A DNA stretch of 40,649 bases from Gammaproteobacteria bacterium (GCA_013151045.1 JAADIY010000029.1:1-40649), one strand, 5' to 3'; positions 19,745-29,820 are shown, counted from the first letter of the stretch. Numbers and translations: made by a program. Notes: generated by a model not told the origin, from the letters alone.

Positions 19745-20500
19745 TTGGACTGGTCGAGCCAGTTGATACTGCTGATTGTGTCACTTTTCGCCAATGCTTT
19801 CTCCGCATTTGTTGGTGGTGGTGCAGGCTTAATTCAATTACCAGCGCTGATATTCTTAGGCCTGACATTTAGTGTCGCCCTAGCCACGCATAAAGTCGCT
19901 AGTGTTGCTTTAGGTGTCGGCGCGACAATCCGCCACTTAAGGACAAGTTCGCTAGAAAGGCGCTTTGCCCTGTTTGTTTTGGCTACCGGCCTACCAGGTG
20001 TCTTCATTGGTGCCGCCATTATTCTCAAGGTGCCCGATGCGGCTGCTCGTGTCGCTCTAGGGTTATTGACCATTAGTTTAGCGGTATATTCCTTTCTCAA
20101 GCCTGAATTAGGGCAAGTAGTTAGCCCAAAACACCGTGATGGCTACGGTTTATTGGTTGGTGGGGCCATATTATTGGTCATTGGGGTATTAAATGGATCG
20201 CTAACATCAGGGACGGGGCTTTTTGTCACCTTGTGGCTGATTAGCTGGTTTGGTTTTGATTATAAAATTGCGGTCGCCTATACCTTGATTCTAGTTGGTA
20301 TTTTTTGGAATGGCACTGGGGCCTTGGTGTTGGGCGTGCTCGGCAATATTGAGTGGACATGGTTACCGGCTTTAATAACAGGTTCATTGATAGGGGGTTA
20401 CATTGGCGCTCATATGTCCATAGTAAAAGGGAATCGGTGGATTAAGCGTGTTTTTGAACTAATAACATTATTGATTGGCTTAAAGCTATTGTTTGCTTGA
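19745..20500 (+). CDS. TauE/SafE family sulfite exporter-like permease
   Basis: This integral membrane protein of about 251 aa has roughly eight hydrophobic helices in two halves, each beginning with a glycine-rich motif (SAFVGGGAGLIQLPAL, and GVLNGSLTSGTGLF). That is the signature of the TauE/SafE (DUF81) family, associated with export of sulfite or organosulfur anions; the substrate here is unknown. The start is uncertain: TTG at 19745 has GAGAGA 8 nt upstream and gives the usual family length, whereas GTG at 19664 would add 27 hydrophilic residues inside the divergent DUF4124 gene. The 3' end is 5 bp from the converging J/PilZ gene. Confidence 0.86.
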   Translation: MDWSSQLILLIVSLFANAFSAFVGGGAGLIQLPALIFLGLTFSVALATHKVASVALGVGATIRHLRTSSLERRFALFVLATGLPGVFIGAAIILKVPDAAARVALGLLTISLAVYSFLKPELGQVVSPKHRDGYGLLVGGAILLVIGVLNGSLTSGTGLFVTLWLISWFGFDYKIAVAYTLILVGIFWNGTGALVLGVLGNIEWTWLPALITGSLIGGYIGAHMSIVKGNRWIKRVFELITLLIGLKLLFA

Positions 20501-20505
20501 TGCAG

Positions 20506-21642
20506 TTATGCGGATGTCGAAACAAATGAGCCACGTTGTTGAATAAATTGAATAGTAATAAAGCGCACGCCGATTTTGGAGAAAGGGCCCATAGCTTTAC
20601 AGTATTTCAATTCGGCGATGGCTTTGAAGTCTTCAGCATCAATTTTTATTCGGCTGCCGACGACTAGCGGTTTTTTGCTAATAAAGCTTAGACCGGTGGG
20701 TGAGACATCTGATAATGCTATACGCTCAGGTTGGCTTGGCCATAATGTGTACATGGCAGCAGGCTTTTTTACCTTGGCTCTTGCCACGCTGCGCCGAGGT
20801 ACGTTCTCATAGGCTTTTTCAAGCAGAATAAGCGGGCTACGGCAGACATCACAATATTCGTGTTGATGGGCGTAGCCATTATGTGAATATGGCGTTTTGC
20901 AAAAAAAACATTGTTGTCCAGCTTGCCTACCATAGGCATGAGCGTTGTTGTGGTGAGTAGATTTTTTATAAGCTTGATAGGCAGAGTAAGGGTTGTTGGT
21001 ATTGGCTTGGCGTTGCTGCTGGTGTTCTTGTTGTTCGGTGCTTGATGCGTTTTTTTTTCTTTGTTCTGCTTGAGGCTTTTCTTGGTTTTGTCCTGAAGCT
21101 TGTTTTTGATGCGGCTGTTTTGGTTTAGCCCCAGCACTATCGTTATTTGCCGTATTTTGTTTTTTCCCTGCTATGAGGTATTGATCATATTGTCGTCGTT
21201 TTACTTTGTTATTCAGTGTTTTCCACGCTTCCTCAAGCAGCGCATGGTTGATTTGTGGATTGCGTTTTAGCAACTTATAACTGGCTTCGATAACCACTAG
21301 TTCCGCGTCGGGTTGAACTTGCAGTACGCGGTAGTAATTGCGCCGGCTACCTGATTGTTTGCGTTTTACTTTGAATGCATGAGGTGTTTTGCCCAAATGT
21401 CCGCGAGATACAGTTTCTATGTCGCTTTTAGTAAATAGTTTGCGATCATAGGTTGCGCGTTTGGCTGGGTTACGTAGGGTAGCGTAAGCCGCATTGATAT
21501 GACTGGCATTCCATTCATCACCACCAAGATCGGGGTGGTGATGCAACTTTTGCATAAGCGTGCGGTAGCTTAGCTTGATTATTTCAAGCGAGGCATCGGG
21601 TTGCACTCTGAGTAAGCGATAAAAATTACGACGGCTTTTCAT
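20506..21642 (-). CDS. J-domain, degenerate J-domain, zinc ribbon and PilZ protein
   Basis: This 378-aa protein has four parts. Residues 5-68 are a J domain with an intact HPD triad (36-38), so it could stimulate a DnaK. Residues 99-157 repeat the same opening (SRRNYYRVLQVQPDAE versus SRRNFYRLLRVQPDAS) but lack HPD: an internal duplication that has lost DnaK stimulation. Residues 160-240 are a low-complexity Gln/Asn/Lys linker. A CxxC pair at 245/248 and another at 264/267 form a zinc ribbon. The C-terminus (283-370) is a PilZ domain with both c-di-GMP motifs, RSVAR (284-288) and DVSPTG (312-317). It is cytoplasmic, with no signal or membrane segment. The likely role, inferred, is a c-di-GMP-responsive co-chaperone or scaffold. 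No diguanylate cyclase lies nearby. Confidence 0.85.
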   Translation of the reverse strand: MKSRRNFYRLLRVQPDASLEIIKLSYRTLMQKLHHHPDLGGDEWNASHINAAYATLRNPAKRATYDRKLFTKSDIETVSRGHLGKTPHAFKVKRKQSGSRRNYYRVLQVQPDAELVVIEASYKLLKRNPQINHALLEEAWKTLNNKVKRRQYDQYLIAGKKQNTANNDSAGAKPKQPHQKQASGQNQEKPQAEQRKKNASSTEQQEHQQQRQANTNNPYSAYQAYKKSTHHNNAHAYGRQAGQQCFFCKTPYSHNGYAHQHEYCDVCRSPLILLEKAYENVPRRSVARAKVKKPAAMYTLWPSQPERIALSDVSPTGLSFISKKPLVVGSRIKIDAEDFKAIAELKYCKAMGPFSKIGVRFITIQFIQQRGSFVSTSA

Positions 21643-21747
21643 GTATCCGTTAACGAAATTGTTTAATTCGCTAACGGCTTGATTTTGCTAAAGTTGAGCT
21701 AAATTACGCTTATTATGTGATTCAGGCCGTCACTAGGAAAGCTGGGC

Positions 21748-22389
21748 TTAGCTGCCCCATTGCTGCCGATATTGTTGAATGGCGGCCAGTTGCTCGCCCA
21801 TATCGCCATGGTCATCGAGGTAGCTGACTAAATCATCTAAAGCGACAATGTTGCCAACCGGGATACCGTAGCGTTGTTCTACCATGGTGATGGCTGATTC
21901 TTTGTCTTGTCCGCGCTCTTGTCTATCGAGAGCGATAAATACACCTGCTGGGCTGGCCTTTGCGGCGTTGATGATTTCTATGGATTCGCCAACCGAGGTA
22001 CCTGCAGAAATAACATCATCGATAATCAAGATCTTACCCTTGAGTTCGGCACCAACGATGGTGCCGCCTTCGCCATGGTCTTTGGCTTCCTTACGATTAA
22101 AGGCATAGGGCACATTACGATCATGGTGTTCTGCTAGCGCTGTAGAGCAGCTCACAGCAAGGGGGATACCTTTGTAAGCAGGGCCAAAGAGCATATCGAA
22201 CTCGATGCCAGAGTCGATAATGGCGGCGGCATAGGCTTGGCCGAGTTTGGCAATACCGCGACCGTCATTGAATAAGCCAGTATTAAAAAAGTAGGGACTT
22301 TGGCGGCCAGATTTTAAAGTGAAATCACCAAAACATAAGGCGTTTTGCTGAAGAGAGAATTCGATAAAATCTTTCTGATAAGTTTGCAT
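21748..22389 (-). CDS. pyrE: Orotate phosphoribosyltransferase
   Basis: PyrE joins orotate to PRPP to give OMP in pyrimidine synthesis. The 213-aa sequence has [20 protein letters not shown] near the N-terminus, [10 protein letters not shown], and the PRPP-binding motif [13 protein letters not shown] at 120-132. Length equals that of E. coli PyrE. It follows uvrA on the minus strand with a 48-bp gap that lacks a clear terminator, so read-through from uvrA is possible. No rph gene is adjacent, unlike in E. coli. Confidence 0.97.
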   Translation of the reverse strand: MQTYQKDFIEFSLQQNALCFGDFTLKSGRQSPYFFNTGLFNDGRGIAKLGQAYAAAIIDSGIEFDMLFGPAYKGIPLAVSCSTALAEHHDRNVPYAFNRKEAKDHGEGGTIVGAELKGKILIIDDVISAGTSVGESIEIINAAKASPAGVFIALDRQERGQDKESAITMVEQRYGIPVGNIVALDDLVSYLDDHGDMGEQLAAIQQYRQQWGS

Positions 22390-22437
22390 GATGCTAAGAG
22401 CCTTTAAGTAAAAATAGTTATATTCGAATATTTCGGT

Positions 22438-25290
22438 TTATGCGCTTTTTGCCGGTGCTTCGTTATAGCGTTCAAGCACTTCTTTCAAAAACTTGCCAGT
22501 GTGAGAATGCTCGGTGTCGGCGATTTGTTGAGGTGTACCTGCGGCAATGATTTCGCCACCTTTGCCGCCGCCTTCTGGTCCGAGGTCCAGTATCCAATCG
22601 GCTGTTTTAATGACATCTAAATTATGTTCAATAATAATGATGGTGCTGCCTTGATCGCGTAAACGATGTAAAACTTTTAATAGTTGACGAATATCGTGAA
22701 AATGTAAGCCAGTTGTCGGTTCATCAAGTAAGTAAAGAGTGTTTCCGGTATCGCGTTTGGAAAGTTCTCTTGATAATTTGACGCGTTGAGCCTCACCACC
22801 CGATAAAGTAGTCGCGTTTTGACCTAACTTAATATAAGAAAGTCCAACGTCAGTTAAGGTGTCAAGTTTGCGTTTTAGTACAGGCACGGCGCTAAAGAAG
22901 CTTGCTGCGTCTTCGATGGTCATGTCGAGCACTTCGTGGATGGTTTTCCCTTTATAACGTATTTCTAGCGTTTCACGATTATAGCGTTGGCCTTTGCATA
23001 TATCGCAGGGCACATAAATATCAGCGAGAAAATGCATTTCTACTTTTATAACGCCATCACCTTGGCAAGCTTCGCAGCGGCCACCTTTAACATTAAAACT
23101 AAAACGACCAGGGTTATAGCCGCGAGAGCGAGCCTCTTGTGTGGCGGCAAATAATTCGCGGATTGGAGTGAACAAACCAGTATAGGTGGCAGGATTAGAT
23201 CGTGGTGTACGGCCGATAGGGCTTTGATCTATATTAATTACTTTATCGAGTTTATCTAGACCGCTAATTTTTTTATATGGAGCAGGCTCAGTAGTGCTTT
23301 GGTTGATAGCCATTGTTGCTGCACGATAAACCGTATCGTTAACAAGACTGGATTTTCCTGAGCCCGAAACACCTGTCACAACAGTCATTGCTGCAAGTGG
23401 AAAATGTGCGTCGACATTTTTTAAATTATTACCCTCGGCACCAAAGACACTTAAAGTTTGTTCAGCATTGAATTCAAAGTCGTGCTGAGGAATTTCGATT
23501 TGTTTGCGCCCTGCGAGGTAGTCAGCGGTGATTGAGTCGGTATGTTGTAACACTTGAGCCGGTGTGCCTTGTGCAATGATTTCGCCACCATGAACACCAG
23601 CGCCAGGACCTATGTCGATAACGTAGTCGGCAGCGCGTATAGCATCTTCGTCATGTTCTACGACGATGACCGTATTGCCGAGATCGCGAAGGTAGCGCAG
23701 AGTACCTAATAAGCGTTCATTGTCACGTTGATGTAAGCCTATTGAAGGTTCATCGAGCACATACATGACGCCAACAAGGCCAGCGCCGATTTGACTGGCG
23801 AGGCGAATACGTTGTGTCTCACCGCCTGATAGTGTGTCTGCGCTGCGTTCTAAGCTTAAATAATCAAGACCGACATTGACTAAGAATGATAAACGTTGGC
23901 CGATTTCTTTAATGATACGTGAGGCAATTTTACCACGTGCGCCAGTTAGTGTTAGATTCTCAAAAAATGCTTTGGCATCGCCAATAGGTAAGCATGCGAT
24001 ATCCGGCATAGACCTGCCATCAACATAAACGTGGCGTGCTTCGCGCTTAAGTCGTGTGCCAGAGCAATTAGTACAGTTATGTGTTGACATGTATTTGGCC
24101 AACTCATCTCTGACGACGCTTGAGTCAGTATCTTTATAGCGTCGTTCCATGTTTGGAATAATGCCTTCGAATGCTTGTTCTTTTTCAAAGGTTCCGCCAC
24201 GTTCACTGAAATAGGTGAATTTGATTACCTCATCGCCAGAACCATTAAGAATAAGCTCTTGAGTGGCTTCGTCGAGCTCTTCAAATGGCAAGTCAATGTT
24301 AAAACCGTAATGGGTTGATAGCGAAATTAATAACTGATAATAGTAACCATTGCGACGATCCCAGCCACGAATTGCACCGCCGGCGAGGCTCTGCTGCGGA
24401 TGGGTGACGACACGTTTGCGGTCAAAAAATGTTTGTTTGCCAAGGCCGTCGCAAGTAGGGCAGGCACCAGCCGGGTTGTTGAACGAAAATAAACGTGGTT
24501 CGAGTTCAGTAATACTATAGCCGCAGACAGAGCAGGCAAAGCTTGCAGAAAACACAATTTCTTCACGTTTTTTCTCATCAATAAAAGCAAGGCGAGCACG
24601 GCCACCACTGAGCTGTAAGCAAGTTTCAACTGAATCTGCTAACCGTTGTTGGATATCTTCTCTGACTTTAAAGCGGTCTATGACAGCTTCAATAGTGTGT
24701 TTGCGTCGTAAGTCTAGTTTTTCAACCTCGTCGATTTCAGTCACTTCACCATTGACACGGACACGAACAAAACCTTGGCTGCGTAATTGTTGCAATATTT
24801 GTATATGCTCACCCTTGCGTTGTTCAACTACAGGGGCTAATAACATAACCCGCAAGCCTTCATCGAGTTGGAGAATGTGATCAACAATTTGGCTAACAGT
24901 TTGTATTTGCAAGACAGTGTCATGGTCAGGACAGCGCGGTTCACCTGCGCGGGCATAAAGCAGTCGCAAATAGTCATAAATTTCAGTTACGGTGCCGACG
25001 GTGGAGCGTGGATTATGTGACGTTGTTTTTTGTTCAATAGAAATTGCTGGTGATAAGCCTTCTATTGAATCAACATCAGGTTTCTCCATAACGGATAAAA
25101 ACTGCCGCGCGTAGCTCGACAGTGATTCAACATAGCGGCGTTGGCCTTCAGCATAAATCGTGTCAAATGCGAGCGATGATTTACCGGAGCCAGATAAACC
25201 GGTAATCACCGTTAATTGGTTACGCGGGATATCGATATCGATTCCCTTAAGGTTGTGCGTGCGTGCCCCGCGAATGCGGATTGTGTCCAT
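22438..25290 (-). CDS. uvrA: Excinuclease ABC subunit A
   Basis: UvrA is the damage-sensing ABC ATPase dimer of nucleotide excision repair. The 950-aa product has two ABC modules: Walker [10 protein letters not shown] at 31-39 and GVSGSGKSS near 640, signatures [10 protein letters not shown] and [10 protein letters not shown], and zinc modules CSVCGYS...CPTCDGLG and CEACQGDG...[10 protein letters not shown] chose the ATG at 25288-25290 because it starts [15 protein letters not shown] like the family; an upstream ATG would add 15 unconserved residues. An AGGAG lies 11 nt upstream. I found no CTGT-N8-ACAG LexA box upstream, although E. coli uvrA is SOS-controlled. Confidence 0.97.
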   Translation of the reverse strand: MDTIRIRGARTHNLKGIDIDIPRNQLTVITGLSGSGKSSLAFDTIYAEGQRRYVESLSSYARQFLSVMEKPDVDSIEGLSPAISIEQKTTSHNPRSTVGTVTEIYDYLRLLYARAGEPRCPDHDTVLQIQTVSQIVDHILQLDEGLRVMLLAPVVEQRKGEHIQILQQLRSQGFVRVRVNGEVTEIDEVEKLDLRRKHTIEAVIDRFKVREDIQQRLADSVETCLQLSGGRARLAFIDEKKREEIVFSASFACSVCGYSITELEPRLFSFNNPAGACPTCDGLGKQTFFDRKRVVTHPQQSLAGGAIRGWDRRNGYYYQLLISLSTHYGFNIDLPFEELDEATQELILNGSGDEVIKFTYFSERGGTFEKEQAFEGIIPNMERRYKDTDSSVVRDELAKYMSTHNCTNCSGTRLKREARHVYVDGRSMPDIACLPIGDAKAFFENLTLTGARGKIASRIIKEIGQRLSFLVNVGLDYLSLERSADTLSGGETQRIRLASQIGAGLVGVMYVLDEPSIGLHQRDNERLLGTLRYLRDLGNTVIVVEHDEDAIRAADYVIDIGPGAGVHGGEIIAQGTPAQVLQHTDSITADYLAGRKQIEIPQHDFEFNAEQTLSVFGAEGNNLKNVDAHFPLAAMTVVTGVSGSGKSSLVNDTVYRAATMAINQSTTEPAPYKKISGLDKLDKVINIDQSPIGRTPRSNPATYTGLFTPIRELFAATQEARSRGYNPGRFSFNVKGGRCEACQGDGVIKVEMHFLADIYVPCDICKGQRYNRETLEIRYKGKTIHEVLDMTIEDAASFFSAVPVLKRKLDTLTDVGLSYIKLGQNATTLSGGEAQRVKLSRELSKRDTGNTLYLLDEPTTGLHFHDIRQLLKVLHRLRDQGSTIIIIEHNLDVIKTADWILDLGPEGGGKGGEIIAAGTPQQIADTEHSHTGKFLKEVLERYNEAPAKSA

Positions 25291-25436
25291 CTTGTTTCCA
25301 ACTCCTAGAGTCTTTTGATCTTTCATTTGCTTCATTGCTGTTACCGCTTTTCTTGCTCTGCGCCCTGCAGGAAGTGCACTTGGTGTGCAAGGGCTAAGGA
25401 GCGTTGTGTAGTGGTTCTACATAAGTGACTGACTAG

Positions 25437-25472
25437 GTGCCCTCGGGGTGCTACGTGCCCTTGGGGCGCAAC
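25437..25472. repeat. Tandem 18-bp imperfect repeat
   Basis: Two adjacent copies, GTGCCCTCGGGGTGCTAC and GTGCCCTTGGGGCGCAAC, match at 15 of 18 positions. Each is internally self-complementary (CCC facing GGG), so each copy could fold into a short hairpin. Confidence 0.7.
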
Positions 25473-25516
25473 ACAATAGGGTGCAAAAAGCGGTGCAGCC
25501 CTTTGGGTTACGCCTG

Positions 25517-25595
25517 AAAAAGTGCCATTTTGCGTTGCTTGTCGTTTGTTTGGAACTACCAAACTTTTCTCCTCGCGCCATGATTGGCACTTTTT
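25517..25595. other. Nested inverted repeat, possible structured RNA element
   Basis: The outer arms AAAAAGTGCCA (25517-25527) and TGGCACTTTTT (25585-25595) are perfect 11-bp complements. Inside the 57-nt loop is a second perfect hairpin, GTTTGG-AACTA-CCAAAC (25548-25564). The right outer arm ends in five T, so on the plus strand it could also act as a terminator or attenuator 25 nt before the MFS start. Confidence 0.5.
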
Positions 25596-25620
25596 CCAGT
25601 GTATTTCTGGTGTAACAGTG

Positions 25621-27114
25621 ATGAAAATGAAAGGTCAACAGCCCCCAATGCAACCTGGTAATATACGCGTTTTTTGCCGTAACAATCAAAGAGCCTTCCC
25701 TTTGTCATACCCTGGTCTGAATTCAACTGAAAAGCGCGCGACGTTAACACTGGCGAGCCTATATTCCTTGCGAATGCTAGGGTTATTTATGATATTACCG
25801 GTCTTTTCCCTTTATGCCGAAGGCCTTGCAGATGTCACGCCATTACTGATCGGTATTGCTATTGGGGTCTATGGCCTGACGCAGGCGCTATTACAAATTC
25901 CCTTTGGGCTATGGTCGGACCGTATAGGCCGCAAGCCCGTCATTATCATTGGCTTAGCGATTTTTGCTATAGGCAGTGTGGTCGCAGCAATGGCAGATTC
26001 CATTGTTATGATTATTGTTGGCCGAGCGATTCAAGGCGCTGGGGCCATTGCTGCGGCGATAATGGCTTTGGCTGCCGACGTTACCCGCGAAGAGCAGCGC
26101 AGCAAGATTATGGCGACGATTGGTATCAGTATTGGCTTTGCCTTTGTTTTGTCGATGATTTTAGGGCCTATTTTGAATCAATGGGTAGGCGTGCCCGGTA
26201 TTTTCTGGATTACGGCCTTGCTGGCCTTGTTGGGCATGGCATTGGTGCAACTTGGTTTGCCAAAAACCGTTGTCTTACGTAGTCATAGGGATGCTGGCAC
26301 GCGGCCGTCGGATATTGGGTCAATTATTAGAGACGGTCAGCTTTTACGTATAGATCTGAGCATTTTTACGTTGCACTTCTTATTAACCGCGTGTTTCGTC
26401 GCATTACCACTGGCTTTGCGTGATGGTGCCGGGCTTGAAGCCGCTCAGCACCCATGGGTTTATGGCCCGGTCTTGATTATCGCAATGCTGCTAATGGTAC
26501 CTTTTGTTATTATTGCTGAAGCAAAACGTAAGATGAAACCAGTGATTTTGTTCGCTGTTGCAGGCATTTCAATCGGTCTGTTTATCATGGCAATATCACC
26601 GTCTAGCCTAGTTGGCATCATTGCAGGCTTGTTTATCTTCTTTCTGGCGTTTAATGTGCTAGAAGCAACGCTACCTTCATTGATTGCAAAAGAGGCGCCT
26701 GCTGATAAGAAGGGCACTGCAATGGGGGTATATTCCAGCGCGCAATTTCTTGGTGCTTTTGCCGGAGGCGCGCTTGGTGGATGGGTAATGGGCCAATGGG
26801 GCGCGTCGACAGTATTTATGGTGGCGGCCATAGTGACTTTGCTTTGGTTGGCTGTCATGTTTTCTTTGCGTAGTCCGAGTTATTTTAGCAGTCGTATGAT
26901 CCGCGTCGGTGCAGTAAGCCAGGCTACGGCGATCACTTTAAATGATCGTTTATTAGCGGTATCAGGTGTTAAAGAAGCAGTAGTAATTGTTGATGATGAG
27001 GTTGCTTATCTGAAAGTAGATAAAGCCACTTTAGATGAAGCGGCGTTGCAAGCCTTTCGGATAGATTATCAAGAGCCTGATAGGACTGATTCATTAGCAG
27101 AATCGGTATCGTAA
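25621..27114 (+). CDS. MFS transporter, YajR-like, with C-terminal ferredoxin-fold domain
   Basis: This is a 12-helix major facilitator permease (about residues 45-430). Motif A, GLWSDRIGRKP, follows helix 2, as in drug:H+ antiporters. After the last helix comes a soluble domain of about 60 residues (LNDRLLAVSGVKEAVVIVDDEVAYLKVD), like the YAM domain of E. coli YajR. The substrate is unknown. The start is unsure: ATG 25621 gives a hydrophilic N-terminal stretch of about 40 residues; a later ATG at 25648 is possible; the frame stays open upstream to 25522 but that runs through the hairpins. The order uvrA / MFS / ssb matches Pseudomonas PA4234-PA4232. Confidence 0.88.
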   Translation: MKMKGQQPPMQPGNIRVFCRNNQRAFPLSYPGLNSTEKRATLTLASLYSLRMLGLFMILPVFSLYAEGLADVTPLLIGIAIGVYGLTQALLQIPFGLWSDRIGRKPVIIIGLAIFAIGSVVAAMADSIVMIIVGRAIQGAGAIAAAIMALAADVTREEQRSKIMATIGISIGFAFVLSMILGPILNQWVGVPGIFWITALLALLGMALVQLGLPKTVVLRSHRDAGTRPSDIGSIIRDGQLLRIDLSIFTLHFLLTACFVALPLALRDGAGLEAAQHPWVYGPVLIIAMLLMVPFVIIAEAKRKMKPVILFAVAGISIGLFIMAISPSSLVGIIAGLFIFFLAFNVLEATLPSLIAKEAPADKKGTAMGVYSSAQFLGAFAGGALGGWVMGQWGASTVFMVAAIVTLLWLAVMFSLRSPSYFSSRMIRVGAVSQATAITLNDRLLAVSGVKEAVVIVDDEVAYLKVDKATLDEAALQAFRIDYQEPDRTDSLAESVS

Positions 27115-27149
27115 AATCATAGTTATAGAGTTTAGTTCGGGAGAGAGAG

Positions 27150-27641
27150 ATGGCACGAGGCGTAAATAAAGTTATTTTGATCGGTAATATGGGTAAAGAC
27201 CCTGAGGTTCGTTATATGCCTAGCGGCGGTGCTGCAGCTAACTGTTCAATAGCAACAAGTGAAAGTTGGCGCGATAAAACAACCGGCGAAATGCAAGAAA
27301 AGACCGAATGGCATAACCTGGTATTTTTTGGCAGACTCGCTGAGATTGTTGGTGAGTATTGTAAAAAAGGCTCAAAGGTTTATGTTGAGGGGCGTTTGCA
27401 AACCCGCAAATGGCAGGATAAGAGCGGTACAGATCGTTATACGACAGAAATTGTCGCTAACGAAATGCAGATGCTTGATAGCCGCGGTGGTGCCGGCGAT
27501 AATTTTGGTGGCGGTCAGCAGCAATCGTATAATTCGCCATCACAAGCACAATCATCACCTCAGCCTTCGGCTGGCGCTCAGCAACAACAGCCAGCACCAG
27601 CAATGGCTAATGATGATTTTGACGATGATATCCCGTTTTAA
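27150..27641 (+). CDS. ssb: Single-stranded DNA-binding protein
   Basis: SSB coats single-stranded DNA in replication, repair and recombination. The 163-aa protein has the N-terminal OB fold ([21 protein letters not shown], then [14 protein letters not shown]), a Gln/Pro/Ser-rich disordered linker (about 112-150), and the acidic C-terminal tip DDFDDDIPF that docks partner proteins. The ATG follows GGGAGAGAGAG. It lies 35 bp after the MFS gene. In E. coli ssb is divergent to uvrA; here the MFS gene is inserted between them. Confidence 0.97.
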   Translation: MARGVNKVILIGNMGKDPEVRYMPSGGAAANCSIATSESWRDKTTGEMQEKTEWHNLVFFGRLAEIVGEYCKKGSKVYVEGRLQTRKWQDKSGTDRYTTEIVANEMQMLDSRGGAGDNFGGGQQQSYNSPSQAQSSPQPSAGAQQQQPAPAMANDDFDDDIPF

Positions 27642-27659
27642 TTTATCGCAAGGTCATAT

Positions 27660-27691
27660 TGCAGAGTAGTTGTAGTCGTTACTGCTCTGCA
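27660..27691 (+). terminator. Hairpin between ssb and sucC, probable terminator
   Basis: A 10-bp stem TGCAGAGTAG / CTGCTCTGCA with one G-T wobble and a 12-nt loop, 18 bp after the ssb stop. The trailing TTTCTAAATTT is only moderately T-rich, so it may be a weak terminator or a processing site. Confidence 0.5.
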
Positions 27692-27719
27692 TTTCTAAAT
27701 TTATTGAGTCACTGAAGCA

Positions 27720-28898
27720 ATGAAGCTCCACGAATATCAAGCTAAAGCCTTGTTCGAGAGTTTTGGTATTGATTTACCAAAGCATGGTGTCGTCTCGTCT
27801 GTTAACGAAGCACGTAGCGTTATGGCAGAAATACCTGCAGATGGCTGGGTGGTTAAAGCTCAAGTCCATGCAGGTGCTCGCGGCAAAGCAGGTGGTATAC
27901 GTGTAGTTAATGATGGTGCCGAGTTAGAACGTGCTGCAAATGATTTGTTAGGCTCGCAACTAGTCACAAACCAGACAGGCCCATTAGGCTTACCTGTTAA
28001 TCAAGTGCTCATAGAGCCAGCACTAAAAATTGAGCAAGAACTTTATTTGAGTTTATTGCTCGATAGGAAAATCGAGCGTGTCGTTTTTATTCTTTCCACT
28101 GAAGGTGGTATGGATATCGAAGAAGTTGCTGAAAAGCAGCCTGAGAAAATTTATCGTCTCATCATCGATCCGGTTGTCGGTTTGCAATCATGGCAATGCC
28201 GCCAAGTAGGCTTTGATTTGGGTTTGCCGACATCATTGATGACAGGCCTCGCTAAATTAATGCATTCACTTTATCGCTTGTATAGCGAGAAGGACGCCAG
28301 CTTAATTGAAATAAACCCTTTGGCAGTCTCTGATAAAGGCGAGCTAGTACCGCTTGATGCCAAGGTCGAAATTGACGACAACGCGCTTTACCGTCATCAC
28401 GATATTGCAGAGCAGCGCGATGGTGAGCAAGAAGATGAAAAAGAGCGTGCCGCACGTGTCCACGATCTTAATTATATTTCTTTAGACGGTGATATTGCCT
28501 GCATGGTGAATGGTGCAGGTTTGGCGATGGCGACCATGGACTTGATCAAGTTGCACGGTGGTGAGCCAGCGAACTTTCTGGATGTCGGTGGTGGTACTAC
28601 CGCGGAGAAGGTGGCTGAAGCATTTAAATTGATTGTGTCGGGAGATCAGGTTAACGCTATATTGATTAATATTTTTGGCGGTATCGTGCGCTGCGATTTG
28701 ATTGCTGAAGGTATTATTTCTGCGATTAAGGAAGTAGGAATAACGATTCCAGTTGTTGTGCGATTACAAGGTACTAATGCTGAGCAAGCGCGCATGATGT
28801 TAGATCAAAGCGGATTAGATTTGGTCGCCACCGAAGCCTTGACCAATGCGGCACAACAAGCGGTTGCCTTAGCGAAGCAACATAATGGTGATGCCTGA
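27720..28898 (+). CDS. sucC: Succinyl-CoA ligase (ADP-forming) beta subunit
   Basis: SucC, with SucD, converts succinyl-CoA, ADP and Pi to succinate, CoA and ATP in the TCA cycle. The 392-aa protein opens with [12 protein letters not shown] and has an ATP-grasp domain ([23 protein letters not shown]) and the C-terminal carboxylate-CoA ligase domain ([28 protein letters not shown]). The length matches the family (388 in E. coli). It overlaps sucD by ATGA. The family also includes malate-CoA ligase (MtkA), which I cannot exclude by eye, but with no serine-cycle genes nearby succinate is the simpler reading. The pair is not beside sucAB here. Confidence 0.92.
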   Translation: MKLHEYQAKALFESFGIDLPKHGVVSSVNEARSVMAEIPADGWVVKAQVHAGARGKAGGIRVVNDGAELERAANDLLGSQLVTNQTGPLGLPVNQVLIEPALKIEQELYLSLLLDRKIERVVFILSTEGGMDIEEVAEKQPEKIYRLIIDPVVGLQSWQCRQVGFDLGLPTSLMTGLAKLMHSLYRLYSEKDASLIEINPLAVSDKGELVPLDAKVEIDDNALYRHHDIAEQRDGEQEDEKERAARVHDLNYISLDGDIACMVNGAGLAMATMDLIKLHGGEPANFLDVGGGTTAEKVAEAFKLIVSGDQVNAILINIFGGIVRCDLIAEGIISAIKEVGITIPVVVRLQGTNAEQARMMLDQSGLDLVATEALTNAAQQAVALAKQHNGDA

Positions 28899-29770
28899 TG
28901 AGTATATTAGTCGATAAAAACACCAAAGTTATTTGCCAAGGTTTTACAGGCAAGCAAGGGACATTTCACTCTGAACAAGCGATTGCTTATGGTACGCAAA
29001 TGGTCGGTGGCGTAACCCCGGGTAAAGGCGGTCAAAGTCATCTAGGTTTGCCTGTGTTTAATACGGTTCGCCAGGCAGTAAACCAAACTGGTGCCGAGGC
29101 AAGTAGCATTTATGTGCCGGCTCCGTATGCTGCTGAAGCTATTATTGAGGCGGCGGTCGCCGGTATTAAAATAATTTGCTGTATTACAGAAGGGATCCCT
29201 GTTTTAGATATGTTGAAAGTTAAGGCAGTTTTAAAACAGCATGGCGCCTGGTTAATTGGACCTAATTGTCCGGGCGTAATTACACCCGGTGGCTGTAAAA
29301 TTGGCATTATGCCGGGCAGCATTCATCAGGTCGGTTCGGTAGGTATCGTTTCACGTTCAGGTACGCTTACTTATGAGGCGGTGCATCAAACTACGGCGGT
29401 CGGCCTAGGTCAAAGTACTTGTGTTGGTATAGGTGGTGATCCGATTCAAGGTATGAACTTTATTGATTGCCTAGAGTTGTTTGAACAAGACGAGCAAACA
29501 AAAAGTATTATTCTTGTTGGTGAGATTGGCGGTGAAGCTGAAGAGGCTGCTGCTGAGTTTATTCAAAGTAATGTAAGTAAACCTGTTGTTGCTTATATTG
29601 CCGGTGTCACCGCGCCAAGTGGTCGTCGAATGGGGCATGCGGGAGCAATTATATCGGGTGGTCAAGGTACCGCTGAAGGTAAGATTAGGGCCTTGGAAAA
29701 AGTAGGCGTTGATGTGGTGCGTTCTCCTGCTGATATTGGCGATCAACTAAAGCAATGCTTGTCCGCCTAA
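28898..29770 (+). CDS. sucD: Succinyl-CoA ligase (ADP-forming) alpha subunit
   Basis: The 290-aa partner of SucC binds CoA and carries the phosphohistidine. A Rossmann CoA-binding domain begins the protein ([20 protein letters not shown]), followed by [11 protein letters not shown] and the catalytic His in [10 protein letters not shown] (H247), then [10 protein letters not shown]. The start ATG overlaps the sucC stop as ATGA, so translation is coupled. The length is standard (289 in E. coli). Confidence 0.95.
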   Translation: MSILVDKNTKVICQGFTGKQGTFHSEQAIAYGTQMVGGVTPGKGGQSHLGLPVFNTVRQAVNQTGAEASSIYVPAPYAAEAIIEAAVAGIKIICCITEGIPVLDMLKVKAVLKQHGAWLIGPNCPGVITPGGCKIGIMPGSIHQVGSVGIVSRSGTLTYEAVHQTTAVGLGQSTCVGIGGDPIQGMNFIDCLELFEQDEQTKSIILVGEIGGEAEEAAAEFIQSNVSKPVVAYIAGVTAPSGRRMGHAGAIISGGQGTAEGKIRALEKVGVDVVRSPADIGDQLKQCLSA

Positions 29771-29820
29771 GCGTAAGACAGGTATCTTCTTTAAAACCAC
29801 TTTGTTAAGGGATGACATTT

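Larger units (their letters stand above)
25291..25620. other. uvrA-MFS intergenic region, GTGC-rich and hairpin-rich
   Basis: This 330-bp divergent gap is the longest gene-free stretch. It holds eight GTGC tetramers on the plus strand, a perfect palindrome AAGTGCACTT (25372-25381), a tandem 18-bp imperfect repeat (25437-25472) and a nested hairpin (25517-25595). Short ORFs read through it on both strands but overlap one another and show no domain. I treat it as non-coding: regulatory DNA for uvrA and the MFS gene, or a structured RNA. Confidence 0.5.

Noticed and set aside
25291-25620. LexA/SOS box between uvrA and the MFS gene
   Set aside because: I looked for CTGT-N8-ACAG and CTG-N10-CAG on both strands and found none; CTG-N6-CAG at the MFS start has the wrong spacing.
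25341-25689. Two overlapping minus-strand frames (73 and 90 aa) upstream of uvrA
   Set aside because: They overlap each other in different frames, cross the repeats and hairpins and show no domain; the stretch is better explained as structured non-coding DNA.
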